Source of the DNA: HXMU1420-13 sp965229525
Lineage (GTDB): Bacteria; Bacteroidota; Rhodothermia; Balneolales; Balneolaceae
Assembly (NCBI GenBank): GCA_965229525.1
Contig: OZ245886.1
Location: 3,224,001-3,288,000 of the forward strand
DNA length: 64,000 nucleotides
Direction: 5' to 3'
The notes beneath the pieces were generated by a model. That model was not told the DNA's origin. It was given only the letters and a program-made list of their open reading frames with translations, and searched no databases. Both the position numbers and the translations under genes were made by a program. Below, piece by piece: positions 1 to 9,285 of this stretch; positions within the stretch are counted from its first letter, which is position 1; the number at the start of each line of letters is the position of its first letter.

Positions 1-253
1 CCTGTCCGGCATAATCGATTACAATTGCATCTGACGGGATTGCCACATCGGTACCAACTGCTTCAATAATTCCACCATTAATTACGATGGTACCATTTTC
101 GATTATACCATTGGTAACAGTATAGATTTTAGCATTAGTTAGGGCAAATTTTCCGGCCTGAGCCTGTCGGCTTATTTGACCGGTTTGAGCGAATGTACTT
201 CCAGTTATTAGGAGAGCTACAAAAAGTGTGTATAGAAATTTAAATGATTTCAT
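1..253 (-). CDS. Amidohydrolase family protein, N-terminal part (cut by window edge)
   Basis: Only the first 84 codons are visible. They encode a signal peptide (hydrophobic stretch ending STFAQ) followed by the beta-sandwich start typical of imidazolonepropionase-like amidohydrolases, with an ALTNAKIYTVTNG motif and a repeated 'G.I..VG.....P' pattern. The ATG at 251-253 overlaps the stop codon of the upstream gene by one base (TAATG), so the two are probably translationally coupled. It is the third member of a tandem amidohydrolase set. The metal-binding part lies outside the window, so activity cannot be judged. A periplasmic or outer-membrane-associated location is inferred from the signal peptide. 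Confidence 0.8.
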   Translation of the reverse strand, partial: MKSFKFLYTLFVALLITGSTFAQTGQISRQAQAGKFALTNAKIYTVTNGIIENGTIVINGGIIEAVGTDVAIPSDAIVIDYAGQ

Positions 254-1620
254 TAGTTCTCCTCACTTAATAGTTCATAAAAATTGAGGATATTTTCCTC
301 GTGCATACACATATCATGATCCTCGCGATTGAAAATAACTACATCTTCGATTGTAGATTCCGGATCTACAAAAATTCGCTGATCTGCAACATCATCGTTA
401 ATGTCGAAGTATTTTACTCCATCAATGTATGTCATTTGTGGAACTGCATATATAGAAAGGGGATGGTTCTCAAAGATTGCAATATCACCATCTTTGCCTT
501 CTTCAATAGATCCTACTCTATCATCGATGCCTAATTGCATTGCTGGATTAATTGTGATTAGCGCCAGTGCTTCGTTATCGGTCAATCCACCATATTTTTG
601 CGATTTAGCCGCTTCATGGAAAAGGTGACGAATCAATTCGCCAGAATCAGAATTGATGGAAGTATTTACTCCATTATTAACAAGGATAGCCGCATTATAA
701 GCCGTTGAGTAGTACACTTCTAATTTGTACACCCACCAGTCAGAAAAGATTGACGCAGAAGCTCCAAACTCAGCAAGTTCAGGGGCAACCTTAAACGCTT
801 CATTTGCATGCTGGAATGTTAATTTATCGATACCGAAATCAGAAAAAACCTTCATGAGCATATAAATCTCATCAGCACGATAAGAGTGGCAGTGAACAAG
901 AATCTCGCCTTCGAGAATATCTACAATTGTTTCCATTCTTAGATCATATTCCGGGGCGACTTTTCGTGCACTTCGATCATTATTGTAGGCATTCCATGCC
1001 TTTCGATATTCGATGGCATCGTTGAATGCATTACGTATCATAGCTTCCACACCCATTCTGGTTTGTGGCTGAATTCCTCTGGATCGGCCACCTCGAGTAG
1101 GGTTTTCACCAAGCGCAAACTTGATAGTTCGGGGAGCACCTTCAAACCTAAGATCGTCAGGATTCATGGTTCCATAACGTAGTTTCATGGTTTCATTCTG
1201 GCCGCCAATTACGTTCGCTGATCCATGCATAAGGTGGATAGATGTTACACCACCGGCAAGTGCCCGATAGATTCCAACATCCAGGGGGTTTACCACATCC
1301 TCCATACTTACCTCTGAAGTAACCTGTGCTGTTCCTTCATTGATAGAGGTTCCAGCAATATGCGAGTGAGCATCAATAATACCAGGCATTACAAATTTGC
1401 CGGAAGCATCCACTGTTTCTACACCGGAAGGGGCCGCTAAATTTTCACCAATTTGAGTGATTTTTCCGTCCTGAATGAGTACATCTGTGTTTTCCAGAGT
1501 TCCATTAGTGATGGTAATAACTGTTCCATTTTGGATTAATACATCACCAGTTTGAACTTGAGCCGTGGTCATTGTAGTAAGGCCCAATCCAATAAATAAG
1601 CTTAATAAAAATTTCTTCAT
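253..1620 (-). CDS. Secreted amidohydrolase (imidazolonepropionase/prolidase-like)
   Basis: This 455-residue protein has a signal peptide (residues 1-20, ending TTAQ). It then shows the amidohydrolase N-terminal beta domain and the metal motif IIDAHSH (H85, H87). Further family motifs are VHCHSYRADEI (about 243-253), TFQHANE and INSDSGE near residue 320, which place the remaining metal ligands. The family hydrolyses amide or cyclic amide bonds, often in N-capped amino acids or dipeptides; the substrate here is unknown. It lies 9 bases after the degenerate paralogue upstream and overlaps the next amidohydrolase by one base, indicating an operon. The motifs look intact, so it is probably the catalytic member. 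Confidence 0.85.
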   Translation of the reverse strand: MKKFLLSLFIGLGLTTMTTAQVQTGDVLIQNGTVITITNGTLENTDVLIQDGKITQIGENLAAPSGVETVDASGKFVMPGIIDAHSHIAGTSINEGTAQVTSEVSMEDVVNPLDVGIYRALAGGVTSIHLMHGSANVIGGQNETMKLRYGTMNPDDLRFEGAPRTIKFALGENPTRGGRSRGIQPQTRMGVEAMIRNAFNDAIEYRKAWNAYNNDRSARKVAPEYDLRMETIVDILEGEILVHCHSYRADEIYMLMKVFSDFGIDKLTFQHANEAFKVAPELAEFGASASIFSDWWVYKLEVYYSTAYNAAILVNNGVNTSINSDSGELIRHLFHEAAKSQKYGGLTDNEALALITINPAMQLGIDDRVGSIEEGKDGDIAIFENHPLSIYAVPQMTYIDGVKYFDINDDVADQRIFVDPESTIEDVVIFNREDHDMCMHEENILNFYELLSEEN

Positions 1621-1629
1621 CGTTGCCTC

Positions 1630-3315
1630 TTAATTGTTTGGGTCTTGTTTTGTTGCCGATACAGGGAAAGACGTGCTAAAAGCAGGCACTGAAATCTCAC
1701 CTTCAAGAGCATTACCAGTAATATCACCGGTTAGGATTAATTCCAGGCTTTGTCCGCCAAAATCGATGGTGTAATCGAATGTCAAAGTACCTTCTCTGTA
1801 TGAAATATTCGTAAGGATAACATCAGAGTACATACCCTGATTACTTCCTATAGTACCTGTTAATTCGCCTGTTTCATCGGTAAATACAATTGTTCCCGAA
1901 ATTTCGCCCTGTGGAGAAATAGCGCTGTATTCCCAGGTTCCAAGCACATCGCTCGTGATGTCGTCTGAAACATCTGTTGAACCACCTTCTTTAATTTCGA
2001 AATCATATTTATGACCATCCACGAAAACCATTTTTACATCAGATCCATCGCGGAAGTAAGGGCCTGTTGTAACTACAGCATTACCAATTTTACCTGGTTC
2101 TAAAGTCCCTGCGATAGTACTAATTCCCAGTAACTCAGCGGCGTTGGTAGTCAATGCGGCTAATGCCTCGGTAGAATCAAATCCATATTCCTGCATGGCA
2201 ATGATATTCTTTTTTACTCGAGATGCAGTTACACCCATGGTAGAAAAACCAAAGGTAACTCCTGATTCTGAAAACTCATTGAATTGATTCATATGGCGAT
2301 CATAGAATTCTTGTCTACGTTCGGTTAGCTGCTGAACTTCTTCCGACTCATCTTCAACATCACCTGATTCAGGCGCTTCCGGTAATTCAAGCGACATGAA
2401 AACGGATACATCACTATTTAATTCTGGTGCTAGTGCCCAGCCTTGTGAAAGATTTCCCAGAACTAATCTAAATCCCATTTCTTCTTGTAATCGCATTGCC
2501 CGTTGAGCTTCTAATAGGGTTGAAGCATTGTAAAAGACGGGTTGTGAACGATCAACAACAGGGTAGAAGGCTTGTAATACCCGATCTTGCGTTGGGCGTG
2601 TGATTCCGGCTGGATTTGAAGCATACATTTCAGAATGCCGCTTAGATAGAGCTGCATTTTGATAAATATTTCTCCACTTAGCCATAATACCTAAAGTATT
2701 TCCAGGATATGCACCCGGAGCTCCTTGAAATTGAGACAAAAGTGAAACTTCTTGCTTTAAAATCATTTCATCAGGATGATCCGCATCTCTTAATAATATT
2801 AATGAGCCTTTGCCCGGAAGCATTCTTCCAAAAGGTACAGTGTGAGAAATAGTAAAGCCGATTTTGCGCATTGCAGATATTTTTGCATCCTCAATATCGA
2901 GCTGTTCTACTACGCTGATTTCAGGAGTTATTCCCGCGTAATCATTTGGGGGATCAGGTGGGAAAATGTCATCAGGTCGTTCAATGGCTTCCGGGCGTTT
3001 TGCTCCGGTATTAGACATTCCATCAATAAATCCCGCGTATACATAATGATCGGTACCGTCAATTACTTGTGCATGACTGGGGATATTCACGTTTGTTCCA
3101 ACTTCGGTAATAAGTCCATCTGAAATGATGATGGTTCCGCCTTCAATTTTTACACCAGGGGATGGTATAATGGTAGCATTTGTAATCGCATATGTAGATG
3201 TAACTGCCGAAGTACCTGTCGGGTCACTTTGTGCCTGCGAATTATAAGACACCATTAAGAAGGCAAGAAGAAGTAACAAACGAAACGTTAGTTTTCGTAG
3301 TAGTATCATTCTCAC
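1630..3315 (-). CDS. Amidohydrolase-like protein lacking metal ligands, with extra C-terminal beta domain
   Basis: This 561-residue protein has a signal peptide ending near residue 29 (SQAQ). The N-terminal amidohydrolase beta domain is clear, and the C-terminal closing motif (GISTIAGTLEPGKIGNAVV) is normal. Where the HxH metal motif should follow 'FID', the sequence reads GMSNTG (about 99-104). The later histidine and aspartate positions are replaced too: the H-rich segment reads LVLGNLSQGW and the SDSG site reads GFSTMG. About 110 extra residues at the C terminus (from about 450) form a Thr/Gly-rich, beta-only domain. It heads the three-gene operon. It is probably a non-catalytic partner or substrate-binding protein; that role is inference. 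Confidence 0.8.
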   Translation of the reverse strand: MRMILLRKLTFRLLLLLAFLMVSYNSQAQSDPTGTSAVTSTYAITNATIIPSPGVKIEGGTIIISDGLITEVGTNVNIPSHAQVIDGTDHYVYAGFIDGMSNTGAKRPEAIERPDDIFPPDPPNDYAGITPEISVVEQLDIEDAKISAMRKIGFTISHTVPFGRMLPGKGSLILLRDADHPDEMILKQEVSLLSQFQGAPGAYPGNTLGIMAKWRNIYQNAALSKRHSEMYASNPAGITRPTQDRVLQAFYPVVDRSQPVFYNASTLLEAQRAMRLQEEMGFRLVLGNLSQGWALAPELNSDVSVFMSLELPEAPESGDVEDESEEVQQLTERRQEFYDRHMNQFNEFSESGVTFGFSTMGVTASRVKKNIIAMQEYGFDSTEALAALTTNAAELLGISTIAGTLEPGKIGNAVVTTGPYFRDGSDVKMVFVDGHKYDFEIKEGGSTDVSDDITSDVLGTWEYSAISPQGEISGTIVFTDETGELTGTIGSNQGMYSDVILTNISYREGTLTFDYTIDFGGQSLELILTGDITGNALEGEISVPAFSTSFPVSATKQDPNN

Positions 3316-3440
3316 TGTGTTAGTTAATTTTCAAATCTTAGAGTTTTGGATTTGCTCCATAAAACAATCTAAGAGTATAAAAGAAAATTCTTACTTAAAT
3401 GACCGATACTATTTGAATTACAAAAATTTGCATAGAAGAT

Positions 3441-4103
3441 TTATGAATTTTTCACCTGTGTCCAAAAAGCGTCATCTAATTCAGACACGTTGAATGGTAT
3501 ACCAGGATTAAAAAGTACGTCAGTTTGTTCAATCCGATTTACTATGGCATTAAGTTCGGAATCAAGTAAACCGTTTAGAAAAGTAATACAAGCCGATTTA
3601 AAGAGAGTTTGTATAAGATTGTTTCTATCAGAGTTATTCCAATCAACGGGAAATGATGATTGAGAGATTATTTTTCCGGCATCGACCTTGGTAGTTACTT
3701 CATGTGTAGTGGCACCGATAAATTGAGCGTTCGCATCTTTAGCAGCATCAATTGTATTCATTCCAATTAAACCACCAAATGCAGGTAAGAGAGAATAATG
3801 GAGGTTTATGTAGGAGTTAGGAAAAAGATGTAGGGTACCTTCATCAATTATTTTATGAAAGTTGGTAACGATGATGTCAGGTGAATACTGCTTAAGAACA
3901 TTTTGAAGGGAATCAGGTGATTCTCTAGAATATTCAATTTGTTCAAACTGGAGATTATTTTTTTTGGCAAACTCTAAAGCGCCACATTCACGATCAGCTA
4001 TTACAGCTGAAATCTCAAAATTCAGTCCTAACTTCTTTATCGCAAAAAAAGTGAACTTCAATGTCCCCCCATTACCTGATGCAAGAAATACGATTTTTTT
4101 CAT
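3441..4103 (-). CDS. Formyltransferase family protein (PurN fold)
   Basis: This 220-residue protein has the formyltransferase fold. It begins MKKIVFLASGNGGTLK and has the catalytic segment INLHYSLLPAFGG with N100 and H102, followed by GATTHEVTTKVDAGKII with D141. These match the Asn-His-Asp triad of 10-formyltetrahydrofolate-dependent formyltransferases. It is related to PurN but is not placed with purine genes. The gene starts 2 bases after the stop of a WbqC-family gene, a family common in O-antigen and sugar clusters. A role in formylating an amino sugar or a related glycan precursor is therefore plausible. A housekeeping GAR transformylase role cannot be excluded. Confidence 0.72.
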   Translation of the reverse strand: MKKIVFLASGNGGTLKFTFFAIKKLGLNFEISAVIADRECGALEFAKKNNLQFEQIEYSRESPDSLQNVLKQYSPDIIVTNFHKIIDEGTLHLFPNSYINLHYSLLPAFGGLIGMNTIDAAKDANAQFIGATTHEVTTKVDAGKIISQSSFPVDWNNSDRNNLIQTLFKSACITFLNGLLDSELNAIVNRIEQTDVLFNPGIPFNVSELDDAFWTQVKNS

Positions 4104-4105
4104 AA

Positions 4106-4792
4106 CTAAAAGTTCTTCATGTATTTAAAAGAATTAACTCCAGTATTAAATAAAAGATCTAAAACAGTTACACCGTGTTCAAAAGCACCATATAGCTGGG
4201 GGTATTCAGGGTAATTAGAATAATCAATCCAATGTACGCTAATTCCTTTTTCAGTGAACAATTGTTCATTTAGATAGTTACGTGAACGTGGACCCGCTAA
4301 ATACTCTGTAGCACCTAATTGTTCACAAACATGAACTAATTTTTCTGTTTTTTCACCAGTTAAATCGAATTCTCGCGACCATCTGATAGGGGTATTTATT
4401 CCTAGCCATGAGTTTATCAATTCGATAAAAGCTCTATTAATTTCACTTAAGTTTTTCTCGTTTGAATTCAGATATTGTTCTTTTAATTCCGCTTTATAAT
4501 TGGCAAAAAAGGGTGCTTTTTTATATTGATGTGAAAGTGTGTTCCAATGTTTTATTCGCCAGTCCTGCCCAGAAACTACTGTTTCATTAATCTTTTGGTG
4601 GAATTTTCCTTTTACCTGAACTGGAATACTAAGCCACTGCAATCCATTTTGTGTCTTTATCTTATTTCGATTTCTCCAATCTCTTTTTGTGTACTGCATT
4701 TCATCGTATAAAACGACAACATCAGCCATTTGGATCGCATCAAAATAGCCTTTCCAGGGTATATAATTAGATTGTGTAATTAGCGCTTTCAA
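4106..4792 (-). CDS. WbqC family protein
   Basis: This 228-residue protein begins MKALITQSNYIPWKGYFD, the signature start of the WbqC family, followed by DEMQYTKRDWRNRNKIK (about 31-47). The fold is cytosolic, with no signal peptide. WbqC proteins occur in O-antigen and capsule clusters, and their biochemical role is not settled. A link to aminosugar or amino-acid decoration of glycans has been suggested by context. The gene runs directly into the formyltransferase gene (2-base gap), so the pair is likely one functional unit. Confidence 0.8.
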   Translation of the reverse strand: MKALITQSNYIPWKGYFDAIQMADVVVLYDEMQYTKRDWRNRNKIKTQNGLQWLSIPVQVKGKFHQKINETVVSGQDWRIKHWNTLSHQYKKAPFFANYKAELKEQYLNSNEKNLSEINRAFIELINSWLGINTPIRWSREFDLTGEKTEKLVHVCEQLGATEYLAGPRSRNYLNEQLFTEKGISVHWIDYSNYPEYPQLYGAFEHGVTVLDLLFNTGVNSFKYMKNF

Positions 4793-4840
4793 TGATTTTA
4801 TTTTGTTGCGCTTAAAATGACAAAAACCATGCCAAGCACA

Positions 4841-6262
4841 TCAATTATTGCGGAGCGTTAATTTTGCGACGGCTTCTATATGATAAGTTTGTGGAAACAT
4901 ATCAACTGGTTGTACTTGCATAACATCATAAGTACTTGATAGAATTGACAAATCTCGTGCCATAGTACTGCTATCGCAGCTTACGTATACCATTTTAGGA
5001 ACTTTCAGCTCGCATAAACGCTGAACAACATCAGGATGCATGCCAGCACGTGGTGGATCTGTAATTAAAACATCCGGAGCTCCAAATTGAGCCACCATTT
5101 CAGGAGTGAAAACATCTTTCATATCTCCACGAACAAAAGAAACATTTTCAACTTTGTTGATAGTTGCATTGAATTTTGCATTTTCAACCGCTACATCAAC
5201 TAGTTCAATTCCAAGCACTTTACTTGCCTTTTGGCTCATGTATAGGCTTAGAGTCCCAACTCCACAATACAGATCGTAAACTACATCACCGTCTTTTAAA
5301 TCTGCGAACTCACGCGCTACTTCATATAATCGTTCGGCCTGAACTGTATTGGTTTGAAAAAAAGCATTTGGGTGTATTTTAAACTCAAAGTCACCAATTT
5401 TATCACGAATGTAACCTGGTCCATAAATCACATGCTCGTATCTGCCAATTGCTGTAGGATTATGTTGATCGTTTACATTGTTCACAATGGTAGTGATAAT
5501 GGGGAAGGCATCAGCTAATGTATCTGAAAGTTTTTTGATTGTTTCCGGTTCGTCTCTAAATGTGACAAGATTTACCATGAAGTCATCTGTGTGATAGGAG
5601 GTACGGATCATTACATGACGTAAATAACCTTCTTTTTCAAAAACCTTGAATGGTTCAATGCCATGTTTGATACAATAGTTCTTTACAAATTGAAGTATTT
5701 CGAATGATTCCTTTTTTTGAAGATGGCATTCATTTAGATTGAGTATTTTATCAAACCTACCGGGGGCATGAAGTCCGGCCGCAAAAGTAGTATCATCGAC
5801 AAAGTCTTTACTTCGAATTTCTTCTTCTGTTAACCAGCGTTTACTACTAATACTGTATTCCATTTTATTTCGATAATAGAATTCATTATCAGATCCTATT
5901 GCGGGTAAAACAGGAGTTTCCAGACCAGCAATTCTTCGAATATGATCGCTAACCTGTTGCGTTTTAAACTCTAATTGTTTGGAATAGGGAACATGCTGCC
6001 AACTACAACCACCACAAACATTCGCATGTTGGCATTTCGGTCTGATCCGGTCTTTGCTGGGTTTAAGAAGCTCCAGAATTTTCGCTTCTCTATAACTTTT
6101 GCGACGTTTAATGATGCGCGCTTTAACCACATCACCTGGCATTGTTCCGGGGACAAAAATCGCAAGACCGTCAACTTTGGCAACACCTTTTCCTTTAAAA
6201 GCAGCACCTTCAATTTCTACGGTAATTTCAGCACCTTTTTTAAGGCTGGTGGGTTGATTCAT
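4841..6262 (-). CDS. rlmD: 23S rRNA (uracil-5-)-methyltransferase, RlmD/TrmA family
   Basis: This 473-residue SAM-dependent RNA m5U methyltransferase has an N-terminal TRAM domain (about 8-66). Fe-S ligands are C77, C83, C86 and C179 (CQHANVCGGC ... NECHLQ). The SAM motif is DLYCGVGTLSL (330-340), the binding motif is TDPPRAGMHP (401-410), the nucleophile is C429 (YVSCDSSTMARDL) and the base is E463 in the closing IEAVA. The iron-sulfur cysteines favour the RlmD/RumA group, although the exact target uridine (1939 or other) is inferred. The ATG overlaps the preceding gene's stop by 4 bases (ATGA), indicating coupling. Confidence 0.88.
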   Translation of the reverse strand: MNQPTSLKKGAEITVEIEGAAFKGKGVAKVDGLAIFVPGTMPGDVVKARIIKRRKSYREAKILELLKPSKDRIRPKCQHANVCGGCSWQHVPYSKQLEFKTQQVSDHIRRIAGLETPVLPAIGSDNEFYYRNKMEYSISSKRWLTEEEIRSKDFVDDTTFAAGLHAPGRFDKILNLNECHLQKKESFEILQFVKNYCIKHGIEPFKVFEKEGYLRHVMIRTSYHTDDFMVNLVTFRDEPETIKKLSDTLADAFPIITTIVNNVNDQHNPTAIGRYEHVIYGPGYIRDKIGDFEFKIHPNAFFQTNTVQAERLYEVAREFADLKDGDVVYDLYCGVGTLSLYMSQKASKVLGIELVDVAVENAKFNATINKVENVSFVRGDMKDVFTPEMVAQFGAPDVLITDPPRAGMHPDVVQRLCELKVPKMVYVSCDSSTMARDLSILSSTYDVMQVQPVDMFPQTYHIEAVAKLTLRNN

Positions 6263-6801
6263 TCGCTTTTTTCAGGTTCGTAATAAGCATCAAACTCAAT
6301 TTTAACTGCGGTATGAGCATCGCTAAGTTCCTCAATTTTAATTTGAGCTCGTTCAAGCTGTCGCAAGGCAATGTTAGTTAACGTTTGAAGAAATTTTACG
6401 GCTATAGCCGGATGTCTTTCCATTAACACTTCAAAATCGGGTTTAAAAAACCCTAGTAGCGTAGTGTCGTTAACACATCTCGCGGATGATTTTCTGCGGA
6501 GGTTATAGCCAATAGATAATGCACCAAAGCTGTCGGAACTTTCTAAAATGAAGCCATCGCTTTCTGTTTCATCCTGATCGTTCACCGAAAACGTTAATTC
6601 AACCTGACCATCCTCTATAAAATACATTCCGGTTCCTGGATCATTTCTGTAAAACACATATTCGCCTTGCTTATAGGATCTTCTATGGCAAAGCTGAAGA
6701 AACTCGTATCGTTCGGCAGGAGTAAAATTTTTCAAAAACTTCGACTTAAATACGATACTAGCTTGATTTCTTAAACGCTTCAATTTGTCTTTCATTTGCA
6801 T
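6259..6801 (-). CDS. Cyclic-nucleotide-binding-fold (Crp-like) protein without DNA-binding domain
   Basis: This 180-residue protein carries one Crp-type beta-barrel (about 25-125, with GEYVFYRNDPGTGMYFIEDGQVEL-type turns) and a C-terminal helix (about 130-160). No helix-turn-helix follows. In the phosphate-binding cassette the usual FGE reads FGA, although an Arg-rich stretch (NLRRKSSARC) remains, so cyclic nucleotide binding is doubtful. It sits 9 bases after the BamA-like gene and overlaps rlmD by 4 bases. A role as a small regulatory or scaffold protein is inferred. The fold assignment is confident, the function is not. Confidence 0.72.
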   Translation of the reverse strand: MQMKDKLKRLRNQASIVFKSKFLKNFTPAERYEFLQLCHRRSYKQGEYVFYRNDPGTGMYFIEDGQVELTFSVNDQDETESDGFILESSDSFGALSIGYNLRRKSSARCVNDTTLLGFFKPDFEVLMERHPAIAVKFLQTLTNIALRQLERAQIKIEELSDAHTAVKIEFDAYYEPEKSE

Positions 6802-6810
6802 TAATTCTAA

Positions 6811-9285
6811 CTAGAAGGAGTGACCGATTCCAAAACTAAAATAAATATCATCTCGAGAAAATCTTTCATCAGTAAAGTTGAACCATCCTCGCTCAAGATC
6901 ATGAGCACGAATTGTAAAATCAAATCTAACGACTAGAAAATCCCAGTCGAGTCGAAGCCCAATCCCAGAACCTACAGCAATTTGATTATAAAAATCGTTG
7001 AATTTAAATCGACCTTGTTCAAGTTGATCCTGATTCTCTTCATTTACGAAATCATTTCGTGGGCCATACCAGATATTTCCTGCATCTACATACCATGCAG
7101 CAATCCAATCGGCACTAAGTAAATCACGAATAAAAACCTGTCTAACTTCGGAAAAAGCTGCTAGTTTAATTTCGCCTCCGTTTATGGTTACATCATCATT
7201 TGCAATGGTTCCAGGGCCTAACTGAAAAGGCCCCCAACCTCTAATATCGTTACTACCACCGGCAAAAAATCTTCGATTTAGCGGGATGGAAGTACTTTTA
7301 CCATAAGGGTGAGCAAGTCCACCGAACATTCGCCATCCGAATACAGAAGAACCTGACAGTGAATAGTATCGACGATAATCAGCTGTTAGTGTAACAAACC
7401 GGCTGTAGAAAAGTTGATTTTCGCTCAGCTTGAATAATGTGGGAAGTTCCCCTTCAACAGTACCGGGAGTTACAAAGAAGCGATCAATGGCATAAGGAAT
7501 GTTGCCACCTGCAGATATTGAGTATTCACTGAAATACCCAAAATTTCGTTTTATAGGATCCGTATTTTGGCTTCGAAGTGTATACCTGATAATGGAAGAA
7601 ACCTGATTTTCGAAGTCTAACAAAATTCGATCCAATTCTAATGAACCGGTTCCAAAGTCTTCTTCTAAGCTTCGTTTGAATTCATCTGAAGGGTTTGTGT
7701 CTACAATGTCTAATTCAATTAAATCGAAGAATGATGAGAGTCGGTTATTATGTTGAACTTCGTACCTGAAATTGAATCTGACATCTGAGTTGATATCAAA
7801 AAATAATTGATCAGATCTACTGTATGCTAATCCATAACGAGTAATTCCACTCGTAAAAAATGGTCGGTTATCCAGGAAGGCAAAAGGAAATGCAATTCGT
7901 GGTACAGAATATTCTGTTCGAAGTTCATAACTCCTAAATAGAGATGATTGAACTGTATCGCTGGGTGCAATATCCTCTAAGGTAGAGGAGGTAACGAACT
8001 CGAAACTCGAATTAGCACTAACCGTCAACTGTTCTGCTTTTCCAAAAACGTTGTTATTTGTGTAATCCACCCCTATACCTGTACCAAAGCCATAACGCCT
8101 CATCCCGAAAAATTCGGTACTGATATTATGTTTTGTTAGTGTCTCTAAATCGAAAAAAGTAGGAATTTCTGATCTTGAAAAATCAGGGCGAACACTGTTT
8201 TCTGATTGGCCAAATCTACGGATGTACAAATTCCCGAGGTTTTGAAACTCTTTTACTGTTTCTAAATACAGCTCTTCATTATAAGTACTTCCTGGTTTAT
8301 ACAGTATTTGGTCGCTTAATAGACTAAATCTTGTATCCATCTCCGCTTCTTTTTCTAAAAAAAGAGACAATGAATCTTGATTGGGGATATCCGATGGTAT
8401 AACCCGTGTTTCAGTATAAATATCAGGTGGGAATGGGTCGGCTAATCGTACACGAATGTCTCCAAAACGATATGTTTGCCCGGGATTAACCTGATAAAGC
8501 ACATGCAAATTCAATGGATTGGTAGAATCTGGTCGTACAAATGCAATTACAGAATCCCGTTCTACAGATGCAAACCCATTATTTCGTAGAAAGCTGATAA
8601 TTCTTAACTGTTCATCGCGTAAATCTTCTGATTTAAACTGTCTATTCACACTGAATGTGCTATCGTCGAGACCAAGTCCAGTTAAGTCGCTTTGTATAAA
8701 AAACCGTCTTCTCCGCTCAGGGTCATCCCGAAATGGGAAGCCTGAATAGGTGATCGTTTCAATTCTTGATGGATTTCCTTCTCTGATAATAAACGAGACT
8801 TCAATTTTATCTTGCCGATACTCAACTATGGTTGTATCTACATGTACCTCACGATACCCTAATGATTGATAATATAGGCTTATTCGCTCCATATCATTAG
8901 ATACAACTTCCCGGTTTAATAACGAAGGTGATTCCCCAAATCGACCATTACTCACCCTATTAAAAAAATACCATGGCGTAAAACGTGGAATACCAAGAAA
9001 TTCCCGATTTGTTTTCGTTCTAACCAAATTTTCGAGTGTACGATCCTTTACAAATCGATTTCCTGAGAATCGAACTCGCCGCACAACATCATCCGTTTGC
9101 GTTTGCTCGAGAGTTTCAATTTGAGCAAACGCATCAGTATAAGAGAGGGGAATTAAAAGGAACGCTGCCAGAACAACACCAAATAAGCAGCTAGATAATT
9201 TGTTGAACAAAATTGCTATGGGTTGCCCAAATATTGAGGGAAAGAATAAGTCAGACTTAAACGTCGTCGTAGTCGAAACCTTCAT
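6811..9285 (-). CDS. BamA/TamA family outer membrane protein (Omp85)
   Basis: This 824-residue Omp85-family protein has a hydrophobic signal segment at about 34-54 ending AFAQ. POTRA-type repeats follow (RRVRFSGNRFVKDRTLENLV at 69-88, further repeats to about 370). The C-terminal half is a beta-barrel with the lid-lock motif GGSNDIRGWG (676-685) and a final aromatic residue (GIGHSF). The family inserts or assembles outer-membrane beta-barrels; whether this is BamA or a TamA/TamL-like paralogue is unclear. The start overlaps the DUF2795 gene by 29 bases and leaves an unusually long N-region before the signal core, but no later in-frame Met is usable. Confidence 0.82.
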   Translation of the reverse strand: MKVSTTTTFKSDLFFPSIFGQPIAILFNKLSSCLFGVVLAAFLLIPLSYTDAFAQIETLEQTQTDDVVRRVRFSGNRFVKDRTLENLVRTKTNREFLGIPRFTPWYFFNRVSNGRFGESPSLLNREVVSNDMERISLYYQSLGYREVHVDTTIVEYRQDKIEVSFIIREGNPSRIETITYSGFPFRDDPERRRRFFIQSDLTGLGLDDSTFSVNRQFKSEDLRDEQLRIISFLRNNGFASVERDSVIAFVRPDSTNPLNLHVLYQVNPGQTYRFGDIRVRLADPFPPDIYTETRVIPSDIPNQDSLSLFLEKEAEMDTRFSLLSDQILYKPGSTYNEELYLETVKEFQNLGNLYIRRFGQSENSVRPDFSRSEIPTFFDLETLTKHNISTEFFGMRRYGFGTGIGVDYTNNNVFGKAEQLTVSANSSFEFVTSSTLEDIAPSDTVQSSLFRSYELRTEYSVPRIAFPFAFLDNRPFFTSGITRYGLAYSRSDQLFFDINSDVRFNFRYEVQHNNRLSSFFDLIELDIVDTNPSDEFKRSLEEDFGTGSLELDRILLDFENQVSSIIRYTLRSQNTDPIKRNFGYFSEYSISAGGNIPYAIDRFFVTPGTVEGELPTLFKLSENQLFYSRFVTLTADYRRYYSLSGSSVFGWRMFGGLAHPYGKSTSIPLNRRFFAGGSNDIRGWGPFQLGPGTIANDDVTINGGEIKLAAFSEVRQVFIRDLLSADWIAAWYVDAGNIWYGPRNDFVNEENQDQLEQGRFKFNDFYNQIAVGSGIGLRLDWDFLVVRFDFTIRAHDLERGWFNFTDERFSRDDIYFSFGIGHSF

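Noticed and set aside
3441..4103. Plain purN annotation
   Set aside because: The catalytic triad fits, but the neighbour is WbqC and not a purine gene, so the general family name is safer.
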